Assembly (NCBI GenBank): GCA_022825195.1
Contig: JAJDYL010000171.1
Coordinates: forward strand, 1 to 41,828
Length of the DNA: 41,828 nt
Origin: Alphaproteobacteria bacterium
GTDB lineage: Bacteria > Pseudomonadota > Alphaproteobacteria > Bin95
Direction of reading: 5' to 3'
How positions within the stretch are numbered: position 1 is the stretch's first letter; the number at the start of each line of letters is the position of its first letter. The notes beneath the pieces are model-generated. The model saw only the letters and a list, made by a program, of their open reading frames with translations. It was not told the DNA's origin and did not search any database. Of the stretch, positions 23,452 through 31,796 are shown piece after piece. The translations under genes and the position numbers were made by a program.

Positions 23452-23937
23452 ATGCCTGTCCTGTTCGATGAACACCGAGAAACCGTCCAGCCCGAATGGA
23501 TCGACTATAACGGCCACATGAACGTCGCGTATTATTTCCTCGCTTTCGATCATGCCACCGATGCGTTTTACGATGCCATAGGCTGCGGTGAGCATTACAA
23601 GGCAGGCGGGAATTTCTCGACCTTCACTCTCGAAGGCCATATCACTTACGACCGGGAAGTTCTGGAAGGCGATCCCTTGCGGTTCACGACGCAATTGCTC
23701 GATTTCGATGAGAAACGCCTCCATTATTTTCATGTCATGTATCATGCGGAAGAGGGCTATGAAGCGGCAACCAACGAGTTGATTGCGATGCATGTCGATA
23801 TGGACCGGCGGCGGTCGGCGCCGTTTCCGCCCGACATTCTGCAAAGGCTTGCAGAGGTAAAGGAACGGCACGGGAAGTTGGCCCATCCCGACAAGGCGGG
23901 CCGCATCATCGGAATCCGGCGCAAATCCAGCGCTTGA
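23452..23937 (+). CDS. 4HBT-type acyl-CoA thioesterase
   Basis: A 161-residue single hot-dog thioesterase. The conserved N-terminal segment VQPEWIDYNGHMNVAYYF includes the catalytic Asp and the GHMN turn typical of the 4-hydroxybenzoyl-CoA thioesterase (FadM/YbgC/betainyl-CoA thioesterase-like) branch; GHITYDREVLEGDPL forms the second conserved strand. It probably hydrolyses the CoA ester made or processed by the preceding CoA-transferase and MaoC gene, 21 bases upstream. Similar proteins work in carnitine degradation, but no carnitine dehydrogenase is nearby, so that role is not claimed. Base composition begins to fall in G+C from about 23440 through the following gene. Confidence 0.85.
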   Translation: MPVLFDEHRETVQPEWIDYNGHMNVAYYFLAFDHATDAFYDAIGCGEHYKAGGNFSTFTLEGHITYDREVLEGDPLRFTTQLLDFDEKRLHYFHVMYHAEEGYEAATNELIAMHVDMDRRRSAPFPPDILQRLAEVKERHGKLAHPDKAGRIIGIRRKSSA

Positions 23938-23971
23938 TCGGGTCGGCGTCAAAGAGGATGATGGCTGTCGG

Positions 23972-24460
23972 ATGTTGGCGCGGACCGTAATCCTCTTCCT
24001 TGTCGGTTTCACCGGTCCCGCGGCCGCGTTCTGCACCGATGCGGCCGCACCCGGCGTCGAGTGGGACCGTTGCCTGTTCGACGAGCGCAATATGCCGGAA
24101 GCGCCGCTGGCAGGCGCAAAAATCCGTTCCTCCTCGTTCAAGCGGGCAAATCTCGAAAAGGCGGATTTCACCGGCGCCGTCGCGACGCGCGCCAAGTTCA
24201 TCTCGGCGGGACTTCGGGATGCGCGGTTCGAAGGAGCAAGGCTGAACGAGGCGGACTTCACCAAGGCCGACCTGAGGGGCGCGGTCTTCAGGAAGGCAGA
24301 CCTGCGCCGGGCCCGGTTCTTCCGGGCCAGGCTGGAAGGCGCGGACTTCACCGGCGCGCGCCTCCGGCAGGCGGATTTCTTCGACGCCGACCTCTCCGGG
24401 GCTGTATGGACCGACGGCAAGCATGTCTGCGCGCCGGGCTCCGTCGGCCAGTGCAGATAG
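23972..24460 (+). CDS. exported pentapeptide-repeat protein
   Basis: A 162-residue protein with an N-terminal signal sequence (residues ~1-19, hydrophobic VILFLVGFTGPAAA before AFC) and a right-handed beta-helix of pentapeptide A(D/N)LXX repeats from about residue 45 to 145, for example RANLEKADFTG, LNEADFTKADLRGAVF and LEGADFTGARLRQADF. Four cysteines (two near each end, including HVCAPGSVGQC) could form disulfides after export. The role is unknown; the fold can mimic nucleic acid or mediate protein contact, but the export signal argues for an envelope function. Its 3' end may overlap the ClC gene by 38 bases depending on the start of the latter. Confidence 0.85.
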   Translation: MLARTVILFLVGFTGPAAAFCTDAAAPGVEWDRCLFDERNMPEAPLAGAKIRSSSFKRANLEKADFTGAVATRAKFISAGLRDARFEGARLNEADFTKADLRGAVFRKADLRRARFFRARLEGADFTGARLRQADFFDADLSGAVWTDGKHVCAPGSVGQCR

Positions 24461-26243
24461 GCCGGCCCCGTTGAGCCCGGTCGCGGAGCTGAAGCAACGA
24501 ATCGCCGCCGGGCTCCGACAGGCCTTCGACGACGAGCAGATGGCGTTGCTGGCGGTCGCGCTCGCGGTCGGGCTCGCCGCCGGAGGCTGCGCGGTCCTGT
24601 TCCGGGAGCTTCTGGCGCTCTTCCAGACGATCTTTCTCGGCAGCGGCGAGGAAGACATCACCCGGTTCATCGCCGAACTCCCGGCCTGGCAGGTCGTGCT
24701 GGCGCCCACGGTCGGCGGGCTGGCCGTCGGCATCTATCTTCGCGTGTTCCTCGGCGGCCGGACGGTCGGCGTGGCGCAGGTCATGGAGGCCAGCGCCGCA
24801 GGCGGCCGCATGGAGCTTGTACCGGCCCTGCACGGGGCCGTGGCGAACGCGCTCACGCTGGGCGCCGGCGGGTCTTCGGGAAGGGAAGGGCCGGTCGTGC
24901 ATCTCGGCGCGGCCGTCGCCTCATGGCTGGCGCGGCGTTTCCACAATCGGCGGGGGTCCGCCCGCACGCTGCTCGCCTGCGGCGTCGCCGGAGCGGTGGC
25001 GGCTTCGTTCAACGCGCCCTTCGCGGGCATTTTCTTCGCTCAGGAGGTGGTCATCGGCCGCTACGCATTCGGCGCGCTCGTGCCGGTTGCCGTGTCCTCC
25101 GTGGTCGCCACCCTCATCTCGCATGCCGTGTACGGGGCATACCCGGCCTTCATCGTGCCCGAATTCAGCCTGGGCTCCTGGCTGGAATTTCCCGCATTCG
25201 TGCTGCTCGGCGGCCTGACGGCCGTGACGGCGGTGATTTTCATCCGGTCGATCCGCATCACGGCCCAACTGGCCGAGGCTTCGACGGTGCCCGCATGGAT
25301 GCGGCCCGCGCTTGCGGGCCTGGCGGTGGGGCTGATCGCGGTGGTGTTCCCGCAGGTGCTGGGCGTCGGCTACGGCGCCACGGACGACGCGCTCAAGGCC
25401 GAATACGGCCTCTGGCTGCTGATCGGGCTGATCGTCGCCAAGACGGCGGCGACGTCGCTCACCATAGGAGGCGGCATGGGCGGCGGCGTGTTCAGCCCGT
25501 CGCTGTTCCTGGGCGCCATGCTCGGCGGCGCGTTCGGTTCCGTCGCAGGTCCCGTTGCGCCGCACCTGTTCGCCGGCGTCGACGCCTATGCAATGGTCGG
25601 CATGGGCGCCATGGCGGGCGCGGTTCTGGGCGCGCCGATCTCGACCATCCTCATCATGGTCGAACTCACCGGGGACTATCAGCTCACCATGGCGGTCACC
25701 CTGGCCACGGTGACGGCCGCCATGCTGACGCGTGCGCTGAATGGCGCCTCATACTTCCGCACCGTCCTGGCGGAGAACGGCATCGACCTGGACGAGAGGT
25801 TGGAGACGGACGCCATGCGCCAGATGCGGGTGCGCGGCGTGATGAGCCGGTCATTCTCCTCCGTGCCGCGCACCATGAAGATGCGGGAATTGCGCGTGGC
25901 GCTGGCGACGGCCCCTTACGGTGAACTCTTCGTCGTCGATCCGTCGAACCGGCTGTTCGGCACGATCACGCTGGCGGACCTGGACGAAACGGCTTTCGAC
26001 CCGGTGATTCAGGACCTGGTCTGCGCCGGCGACGCCGCGAGGCTCAATCCGCCCATGCTGACCGTGGAAGACGACCTCGAAAGCGCCTTCAACCTGATGG
26101 AGACACGGCACGAGGAGCATATCGCCGTCGTGGACAACCAGGTGGACCGGCATCTGGTCGGCTTCATCCACGAACGCGATGTAATGCTGGCCTACAACCG
26201 CGCTCTGGTGGACATGCACCGCCGCGGGGGAACGGCCTACTGA
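24423..26243 (+). CDS. ClC-family chloride channel/H+ antiporter with CBS pair
   Basis: A ~606-residue inner-membrane ClC protein. Transmembrane helices run from about residue 35 to 445. The gating motif GSSGREGPVVH contains the external Glu; GGGMGGGVFSPSLFLGAMLG is the second selectivity region (GxFxP). The usual first motif GSGIP is replaced by VGVAQVM, as in many CBS-bearing bacterial members. Two CBS domains follow at about 470-525 and 535-595, which often sense adenine nucleotides. The annotated ATG (24423) overlaps the preceding gene; a TTG at 24471, ahead of SPVAELKQ, would avoid the overlap and may be the real start. It is convergent with a PrpB-like gene five bases away. Confidence 0.9.
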   Translation: MSARRAPSASADRPAPLSPVAELKQRIAAGLRQAFDDEQMALLAVALAVGLAAGGCAVLFRELLALFQTIFLGSGEEDITRFIAELPAWQVVLAPTVGGLAVGIYLRVFLGGRTVGVAQVMEASAAGGRMELVPALHGAVANALTLGAGGSSGREGPVVHLGAAVASWLARRFHNRRGSARTLLACGVAGAVAASFNAPFAGIFFAQEVVIGRYAFGALVPVAVSSVVATLISHAVYGAYPAFIVPEFSLGSWLEFPAFVLLGGLTAVTAVIFIRSIRITAQLAEASTVPAWMRPALAGLAVGLIAVVFPQVLGVGYGATDDALKAEYGLWLLIGLIVAKTAATSLTIGGGMGGGVFSPSLFLGAMLGGAFGSVAGPVAPHLFAGVDAYAMVGMGAMAGAVLGAPISTILIMVELTGDYQLTMAVTLATVTAAMLTRALNGASYFRTVLAENGIDLDERLETDAMRQMRVRGVMSRSFSSVPRTMKMRELRVALATAPYGELFVVDPSNRLFGTITLADLDETAFDPVIQDLVCAGDAARLNPPMLTVEDDLESAFNLMETRHEEHIAVVDNQVDRHLVGFIHERDVMLAYNRALVDMHRRGGTAY

Positions 26244-26248
26244 TCCGC

Positions 26249-27211
26249 TCACTCCTCGCCGGCAGGCGCCTCGGCTCCGGCGATATTGTGGCCGCGAAGG
26301 TCGCGCGGGTCCGGGGGCACCACGCTGGCCGCGATCGAGGCGTCGAGCGCCTCGAAATCGCTGTAGCCGATAGTCTCGTAAAGCTCTGCCCGGCTTTGCA
26401 TCGAATCCAGCAGGGCCTCCGTGCTGTCCGCCTCCGCGAGATGGGCATACATGTCGGCCATGGCCCGGGCGGCGATGCGCAGCGACGAGACCGGCCAGAT
26501 CACCAGCTTGCAGCCCATCGCCTCGAACTGCGCACCGGTGAAATAGGGTGTGCGGCCGAATTCCGTCATGTTCGCCATCAGCGGAGCGTTCACCGCCTCC
26601 GAGAACCGCCGGAACATCGCTTCGCTGGTCAGCGCGTCCGCGAAAACGAGGTCCGCGCCGGCTTCGACATAAAGGTTGGCGCGCTCGATACCCGCTTCCA
26701 GGCCCTCCTGGGCGACGGCATCGATCCTGGCGACGATCCGCAGATGCGTTCGGGCCCGGTGCGCCGCCTCCACCTTCCGCGCCATCTCCTCCGGACTTGC
26801 CAGCTGCTTGTCGTTCAGATGGCCGCATTTCTTCGGCAGCAGCTGGTCCTCGATCTGCACGGCCGCGGCGCCGGCGGCCTCCAGCTCCCGGACGGTGCGC
26901 ATGACGTTCAGCACTTCGCCATAGCCGGTGTCCGCGTCCACGACGAGCGGCAATTGGGTCGCCCGGTACACGCTGCGGACATGGTAGCAGAGCTCGTCCA
27001 GGCTGATTACGCCGAGGTCCGGCAGCCCCATTGCGGCGGTGACTGCCGCGCCCGAGACATAAAGGCATTCGAAGCCCGCCCGCTGGGCAAGCAGGCCGGC
27101 CATGGCGTTGTGGGCGCCCGGCGCCCGCAGGATGCCGGGACGGGCCAGGAGAGCGGCGAAACGCTCTCCGGCCGGTTCCTTGATCCACCGGTCATTGGTA
27201 AGCCAGGTCAT
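26249..27211 (-). CDS. isocitrate lyase/PEP mutase superfamily protein, methylisocitrate lyase-like
   Basis: A 320-residue (beta/alpha)8 enzyme of the isocitrate lyase/PEP mutase superfamily, which cleave or form C-C or P-C bonds next to carboxylates with Mg2+. The flexible-loop motif KKCGHLNDKQL carries the catalytic cysteine of the lyases (2-methylisocitrate lyase and relatives), so a lyase is favoured over a phosphonomutase. Other signatures are PGAHNAMAGLLAQRAGFECLYVSGAA at the N-terminus, LVVDADTGYGEVLNV with metal-site acids and AAVQIEDQ. The stop lies close to a ClC gene running the other way. It starts 46 bases after the PaaK-like gene's stop and can be the last gene of the long uptake/activation operon. 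Confidence 0.88.
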   Translation of the reverse strand: MTWLTNDRWIKEPAGERFAALLARPGILRAPGAHNAMAGLLAQRAGFECLYVSGAAVTAAMGLPDLGVISLDELCYHVRSVYRATQLPLVVDADTGYGEVLNVMRTVRELEAAGAAAVQIEDQLLPKKCGHLNDKQLASPEEMARKVEAAHRARTHLRIVARIDAVAQEGLEAGIERANLYVEAGADLVFADALTSEAMFRRFSEAVNAPLMANMTEFGRTPYFTGAQFEAMGCKLVIWPVSSLRIAARAMADMYAHLAEADSTEALLDSMQSRAELYETIGYSDFEALDASIAASVVPPDPRDLRGHNIAGAEAPAGEE

Positions 27212-27257
27212 CGAACCTCCCTCCGGCGGTCTGTCCGGCCGCCGGGCCTCAGCCGCC

Positions 27258-28496
27258 TCAGTCGTAGCTGCGCCTGTCGTCGATCACCTTGCCGTCGTTC
27301 GGCAGCGCGTCGGCGAACTCGATCCGCCCGCGCATCTTGCATTCGGCCCGGAAACTCTCGGCAATGGCGTCCCGGAAGGCGTCGTCGCGCGCCGGCGCTT
27401 CCACCTGCAGGGTGGCGGTGTCGAGGTTGTTCTCGGAGCCGACCACCAGCCTGAGGCGGGCGATCTCCGGATGGCGGGCCAGCACGCGGTTGACCTGTTC
27501 GGGACGGATGAACATGCCGCGCACCTTGGCGGTCTGGTCCGCCCGGCCCATCCAGCCCTTGATACGGGTGTTGGTGCGCCCGCAGGAGCTCTGCCCGGCA
27601 TCGACGGCGGACATGTCGCCGGTGGCGAAGCGGAACAGGGGATAGTCGCTGTTCAGGGTGGTGACCACGACCTCGCCGACCTCGCCGTCGGGCACGGGGT
27701 CTCCCGAGCCGGGACGCACGATCTCCACAATCACGCCTTCGTCCAGCACCATGCCTTCTAGCGCCGGGGTCTCATAGGCGACCAGGCCGACATCGGCCGT
27801 GCCGTAATTCTGCATCACATTGACGCCCTTGCCGCGGATTTCCGCCCGGAGCGAGGGGAACAGCGCGCCGCCGCCGACCAGCGCCTTGGTGAGCGAGGGC
27901 AGGGCGGTGCCCATCTCTTCGGCCTTGTCGAGCACGATCTTCAGGAAATCGGGCGTGCCGATGAAGCCGACGGCGCTGAAATGCCGGATCGCCTCGACCT
28001 GCTGTTCCGTCTGGCCGACGCCGCCGGGGAACACGGCGCAGCCCAGCGCTTCCGCCGCGCTCTCCATCATGAAGGCGCCGGGGGTGAAGTGGTAGCTGAA
28101 GGTGTTGTGGACCACATCGCCCTTGCGGAAGCCGGCGGCATAGAGCGAGCGCGCGCCCCGGAACCAGTCGGGCTTCGTACCCATCGGCTCGCAGATCGGA
28201 CCCGGTGAGCGGAACACGCGCCTGAATTCCCCGACCGGCACGGTCGTCATGCCGCCGAAGGGGGGCTCCGCCGCCTGGACTTCCATCAGGTCGGATTTGC
28301 GGGTGACGGGCAGGGACGGGAGTGCGGCGCGACCGTCGATATCGCCCGCCTCAATGTCCGCCAGGGCGCGCCGCCAGTAGGGCGCCGTCCGTTTCGCCAG
28401 CGCAATCAGCTCGCGCAGTTCGGCGAATTGCCCGGCCTCACGCTGTTCCGGGTCCCGGGTCTCCAGCCTGTCGTAGAAGTCGCCGTTTGCGGTCAT
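27258..28496 (-). CDS. phenylacetate-CoA ligase (PaaK)-like AMP-forming ligase
   Basis: A 412-residue member of the PaaK branch of acyl-adenylate-forming enzymes, which activate a carboxylic acid to its CoA thioester via an AMP intermediate. It has the short PaaK length rather than ~550 residues, and shows FRSPGPICEPMGT, FSYHFTPGAFMMESAAEALGCAV, LVGGGALFPSLRAEI and NYGTADVGLVAYE (a PaaK-type adenylate-binding motif), with a C-terminal lid region containing GWMGRADQTAKVRGMFIRPEQV. The glycine-rich P-loop typical of most ligases is poorly preserved near residue 95. It follows livF by six bases, so activation is coupled to import; whether the acid is phenylacetate is unproven. Confidence 0.88.
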   Translation of the reverse strand: MTANGDFYDRLETRDPEQREAGQFAELRELIALAKRTAPYWRRALADIEAGDIDGRAALPSLPVTRKSDLMEVQAAEPPFGGMTTVPVGEFRRVFRSPGPICEPMGTKPDWFRGARSLYAAGFRKGDVVHNTFSYHFTPGAFMMESAAEALGCAVFPGGVGQTEQQVEAIRHFSAVGFIGTPDFLKIVLDKAEEMGTALPSLTKALVGGGALFPSLRAEIRGKGVNVMQNYGTADVGLVAYETPALEGMVLDEGVIVEIVRPGSGDPVPDGEVGEVVVTTLNSDYPLFRFATGDMSAVDAGQSSCGRTNTRIKGWMGRADQTAKVRGMFIRPEQVNRVLARHPEIARLRLVVGSENNLDTATLQVEAPARDDAFRDAIAESFRAECKMRGRIEFADALPNDGKVIDDRRSYD

Positions 28497-28502
28497 GGTC
28501 CC

Positions 28503-29315
28503 TCATACCCAGCGTTTGCGCCGACGATAGAATTTGATGTCCCGGTAGCTCCGGCGCCCGGTCGAGCTGATGCCGAGGTAGAATTCCTTGACGTCCTCGT
28601 TCTCGCGGAGCGTCTTGGCCTCGCCGTCCATCACGATGCGGCCGTTCTCCAGAATGTAGCCGTAGTGGGCGTATTTGAGCGCCATGTTGGTGTTCTGCTC
28701 GGCCAGCAGGATCGAACAGTTCTCCTCTTCGTTGATGCGTTTCACGATCTCGAAGATCTGTTCGACGAGCTGCGGAGCCAGTCCCATCGAGGGTTCGTCC
28801 AGCAGGATCATCTCCGGCCTCGACATGAGCGCGCGGCCGATGGCGCACATCTGCTGTTCTCCGCCGGAAATATAACCGGCAAGGCTCTTTCGGCGGCTCT
28901 TGATGGCGGGGAAGTATTGATAAACGGCGTCGAGGTCGTCATTCAGTTCGGACCGGCGGGCATGGCGCGTATAGGCGCCCGTCAGCAGGTTTTCCTCGAC
29001 GGTCAGATGCTCGAAACAATGGCGGCCTTCCATCACCTGGATGACGCCCTTGCGCACGAGGTCGGTCGGCGTCAGCGCGTCGATCTGCTCGCCCTGGTAG
29101 AGGATCGAGCCCTTGGTGACCTCGCCGCGCTCGGCGCGCAGCAGGTTGGAAACGGCCTTGAGGGTTGTCGTCTTGCCCGCCCCGTTCGCGCCGAGGAGGG
29201 CGACGATGCCCCCCTTCGGCACGTGGAGGGAGACGCCCTTCAGCACGAGGATGACATGGTCGTAAATGACCTCGACATTGTTGACTTCGAGGACGTTGCC
29301 AACGGTCTCGCTCAT
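28503..29315 (-). CDS. livF: branched-chain-type ABC transporter ATPase (LivF-like)
   Basis: A 270-residue cytoplasmic ATPase of the LivF type, one of two ATPases of the importer encoded in this operon. Walker A is GANGAGKTTT, the signature SGGEQQMCAIGRAL and Walker B ILLDEPSMGL are intact. The chain is about 30 residues longer than standard LivF (~235), ending in a strongly basic tail (YRDIKFYRRRKRW) that is reminiscent of LivF-like proteins linked to CoA ligase operons. It starts 39 bases after the binding protein and is followed six bases later by a PaaK-like ligase. Confidence 0.93.
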   Translation of the reverse strand: MSETVGNVLEVNNVEVIYDHVILVLKGVSLHVPKGGIVALLGANGAGKTTTLKAVSNLLRAERGEVTKGSILYQGEQIDALTPTDLVRKGVIQVMEGRHCFEHLTVEENLLTGAYTRHARRSELNDDLDAVYQYFPAIKSRRKSLAGYISGGEQQMCAIGRALMSRPEMILLDEPSMGLAPQLVEQIFEIVKRINEEENCSILLAEQNTNMALKYAHYGYILENGRIVMDGEAKTLRENEDVKEFYLGISSTGRRSYRDIKFYRRRKRWV

Positions 29316-29354
29316 GGGCTTCCGGACCTCTCCCGCCTGTGGGGCCGCGCCGCT

Positions 29355-30659
29355 CTACGAGCAGTCGCGCGGGGTGATGTCGTTCTCCTGGGCGTATTGC
29401 GCCGCGTCCTGCTCGATGAGCGGGCGGACGATGTCGGTCATCGCCGGAATCCAGTCGGTGATGATCTCCCAGGCCGTGCCGTTCCACTGCTGGACCAGGA
29501 TCGCCGGATTGGTGCCTTCATGGTTCACGCAGGTCACCGTGGTCGGCGGCATCAGGCCGGTCAGGCCCAGGGCCTCGACATCCTCGGCCGAAAGGTCGAT
29601 GTTCTCCAGCGCCCAGCGCACCTGCTCGCCCGAGACATGCTTGCCCTTGCCGTATTTCTCCTGGGCCAGCCGCACGGCCTCGACGATGAAGGCCGCGTTG
29701 ACCATGCCGCGGTTGTAGAGAACCGTGCCCCTGTCGCCGTCATCGCTCAGGCCGCTCATACCCTCCAAGTCCTCGAAGACCTTGTAGTCGGTCCCGGCCC
29801 CGTTGAAGGTGGCGCCCTTGTAACCGATCGCGCCTTCGCCGGCCGGGAGCACATCGGGCTCGGCGGCGGACCACCAGTTGCCGATGAACCGGCTCATGTC
29901 GAACTTGATGTTCGCGGCTTCCTTGACGGCCGTGGAGTTCATCGCGCCCCAGCCCCACATGATGGCGTAGGCGGGCTTGGTCCGGCGAATCTGGAGCCAG
30001 ATGGACTTCTGCTCCGTCATCGTGGCCGGCGGCACCGGATACTTGTCATAGGTGAAGCCGAACCTCTCGGCCAGGATGTCGAAGGTCGGGATCGGCTCCC
30101 GCCCATAGGGGTGGTCGAGATAGATGAACGCGAAACGCTGACCCTTCAGCGCCTCGAGGCCGCCCATCTCGTTGGCGATGTACTGGACGACCGCCGTGGC
30201 CTGGCTCCAGTAGGTCGAGGGGAAGTTGAAGACATAGGGGAACACCCGTCCGTCAGCGGCGCTGGTGCGTCCGTAGCCCATCGACAGGATCGGAATCTTG
30301 TCGTTGGTGGCCTTCTCGATCAGCGCGTAGGTGGTGCCGGTGGACCAGGGGCTGAGCACGGTCGCGCCGCCGTTCTTGTCCTTCAGGCGGTCGTAGCACT
30401 CGACGCCGCGGTCGGTCTTGTAGCCGGTCTCGCACTCCTCGACGATGAACTTGACGCCGTTGACGCCGCCGTCGCGCTCGTTGACGAGCTGGAAGTAGTC
30501 GACATAGCCGTTGGCGAACGGGGTGCCGTTCGGGGCGTAAGCGCCGGTGCGGTAGGACAGCACAGGGATGTACTGGCCGTCCTCGGCCTGGGCAACGCCG
30601 ACGGCGCCGGCCGCAACGGCTGCGGCCAGCCCCGCTGTCGCCAGTTTCTTCATGAGCAT
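29355..30659 (-). CDS. livK: periplasmic branched-chain-type substrate-binding protein (Peripla_BP_6)
   Basis: A 434-residue binding protein delivering the imported acid to LivHM. The signal peptide covers about residues 1-25 (KKLATAGLAAAVAAGAVGVAQA). The mature Leu/Ile/Val-binding fold begins with YIPVLSYRTGAYAPNGTPFANG and continues through IVEECETGYKTDRGVECYDRL and VFPYVFNFPSTYWSQA. The length (~430) and these segments are typical of binding proteins in operons for aromatic or fatty acids rather than the ~370-residue amino-acid binders. The start ATG at 30659 is preferred to the downstream ATG at 30653 because a GGGAGG ribosome site is eight bases away. Substrate unknown. Confidence 0.92.
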   Translation of the reverse strand: MLMKKLATAGLAAAVAAGAVGVAQAEDGQYIPVLSYRTGAYAPNGTPFANGYVDYFQLVNERDGGVNGVKFIVEECETGYKTDRGVECYDRLKDKNGGATVLSPWSTGTTYALIEKATNDKIPILSMGYGRTSAADGRVFPYVFNFPSTYWSQATAVVQYIANEMGGLEALKGQRFAFIYLDHPYGREPIPTFDILAERFGFTYDKYPVPPATMTEQKSIWLQIRRTKPAYAIMWGWGAMNSTAVKEAANIKFDMSRFIGNWWSAAEPDVLPAGEGAIGYKGATFNGAGTDYKVFEDLEGMSGLSDDGDRGTVLYNRGMVNAAFIVEAVRLAQEKYGKGKHVSGEQVRWALENIDLSAEDVEALGLTGLMPPTTVTCVNHEGTNPAILVQQWNGTAWEIITDWIPAMTDIVRPLIEQDAAQYAQENDITPRDCS

Positions 30660-30715
30660 GATGGGACCTCCCTTGGGTTTCTGCCTCATCGGGGTTGGGG
30701 CTGTTTCCGCCACGG

Positions 30716-31792
30716 TCAATAGGGAAACGGCCAGAGGCGCAGCTTTTCCTTGGCGATTTGCCAGAGCCGCGCCAGACCATGCGGTTCGACGATCAGGAAG
30801 AAGATGATGAGAGCGCCGAACAGCATGAACTCGATATGGGTGATGATGTCGCCCGCCACGCTGTAGCCGAACCAGCCGGGCGCGCTGTTGAGAAAGATCG
30901 GCAGCAGGAAGATGAACGCGGCCCCGAGGAAGGAGCCGAGCACGCTGCCGAGACCCCCGACGATGACCATGAACAGCACCTGGAAGGACCGGTTGATGTC
31001 GAAGGCGGTCGGCTCCACCGTGTTGATGTAGCACATGGCCCAGAGCGCGCCGGCGACCCCGCAATAGAAGCTGGAGATCGCGAAGGCGGAGAGCTTGGTC
31101 GGCAGCGGCCGGATTCCGATCAGCTCCGCCGCGATGTCCATGTCCCGGATCGCCATCCAGGAGCGGCCGATGCGCGAGCGCGCCATGTTGCGCGCGATCC
31201 AGGCGAGCGCGATGACGAAGGCCAGCACGAACAGGTATTTCGCCTCGTTGGTCGCCGTAGCGCCCGTGACGTCAAAACCCAGCACGCTGCGCGGCGGCGC
31301 CGTCGGCACGCCCGAGATCGAATAGTTGACGAACCACGGCACCTTTACGAACAGCCAGAGCAGGAAGAACTGCGCGGCCAGCGTGGCGACCGCCAGGTAG
31401 AAGCCCTTGATGCGCAGGCTCGGCAGGCCGAAGGCGATGCCGATGGCGGCGGCGCAGAGCCCGGCCAGCGGGATCACGAGCCAGATCGGCATCCAGGTGA
31501 TGTTGGTCGCAATCTTGTAGGCGAGATAGGCGCCTGCCGCCATGAACGCGCCCGTGCCGAGCGAAAGCTGGCCGCAATAGCCCGTCAGGATGTTCAGCCC
31601 CAGCGCCGCGATCGACAGGATCAGCACGGGAATCAGGATAGAGGCGATCAGGTATTCGCTCGCCAGCAGCGGCACACCGACGATTGCAAAGGCCGCCAGC
31701 CCGAACACGAACCAGCGGTCGAGCGGGATGGTCAGCATCGCCTGGTCGGCGGAGTAGCTGGTCTTGAACTGTCCGGCTTCGCGGTAAAGCAT
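30716..31792 (-). CDS. livM: branched-chain-type ABC permease (LivM-like)
   Basis: A 358-residue inner-membrane permease of the LivM type with around nine or ten hydrophobic segments, for example LAAFAIVGVPLLASEYLIAS and ALGLNILTGYCGQLSLGTGAF, the family signature. The ATPase-coupling loop near residue 215 includes RIGRSWMAIRDMDIAAELIGI. It pairs with the LivH permease to make the channel. It begins four bases after livH's stop and 56 bases precede the binding-protein start, a spacing suited to differential expression of the abundant binding protein. Confidence 0.93.
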   Translation of the reverse strand: MLYREAGQFKTSYSADQAMLTIPLDRWFVFGLAAFAIVGVPLLASEYLIASILIPVLILSIAALGLNILTGYCGQLSLGTGAFMAAGAYLAYKIATNITWMPIWLVIPLAGLCAAAIGIAFGLPSLRIKGFYLAVATLAAQFFLLWLFVKVPWFVNYSISGVPTAPPRSVLGFDVTGATATNEAKYLFVLAFVIALAWIARNMARSRIGRSWMAIRDMDIAAELIGIRPLPTKLSAFAISSFYCGVAGALWAMCYINTVEPTAFDINRSFQVLFMVIVGGLGSVLGSFLGAAFIFLLPIFLNSAPGWFGYSVAGDIITHIEFMLFGALIIFFLIVEPHGLARLWQIAKEKLRLWPFPY

Positions 31793-31796
31793 CAGG

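Noticed and set aside
23452..23937. Annotation of the thioesterase as part of carnitine degradation
   Set aside because: Sequence type is compatible, but no carnitine 3-dehydrogenase or keto-acid cleavage enzyme is nearby.
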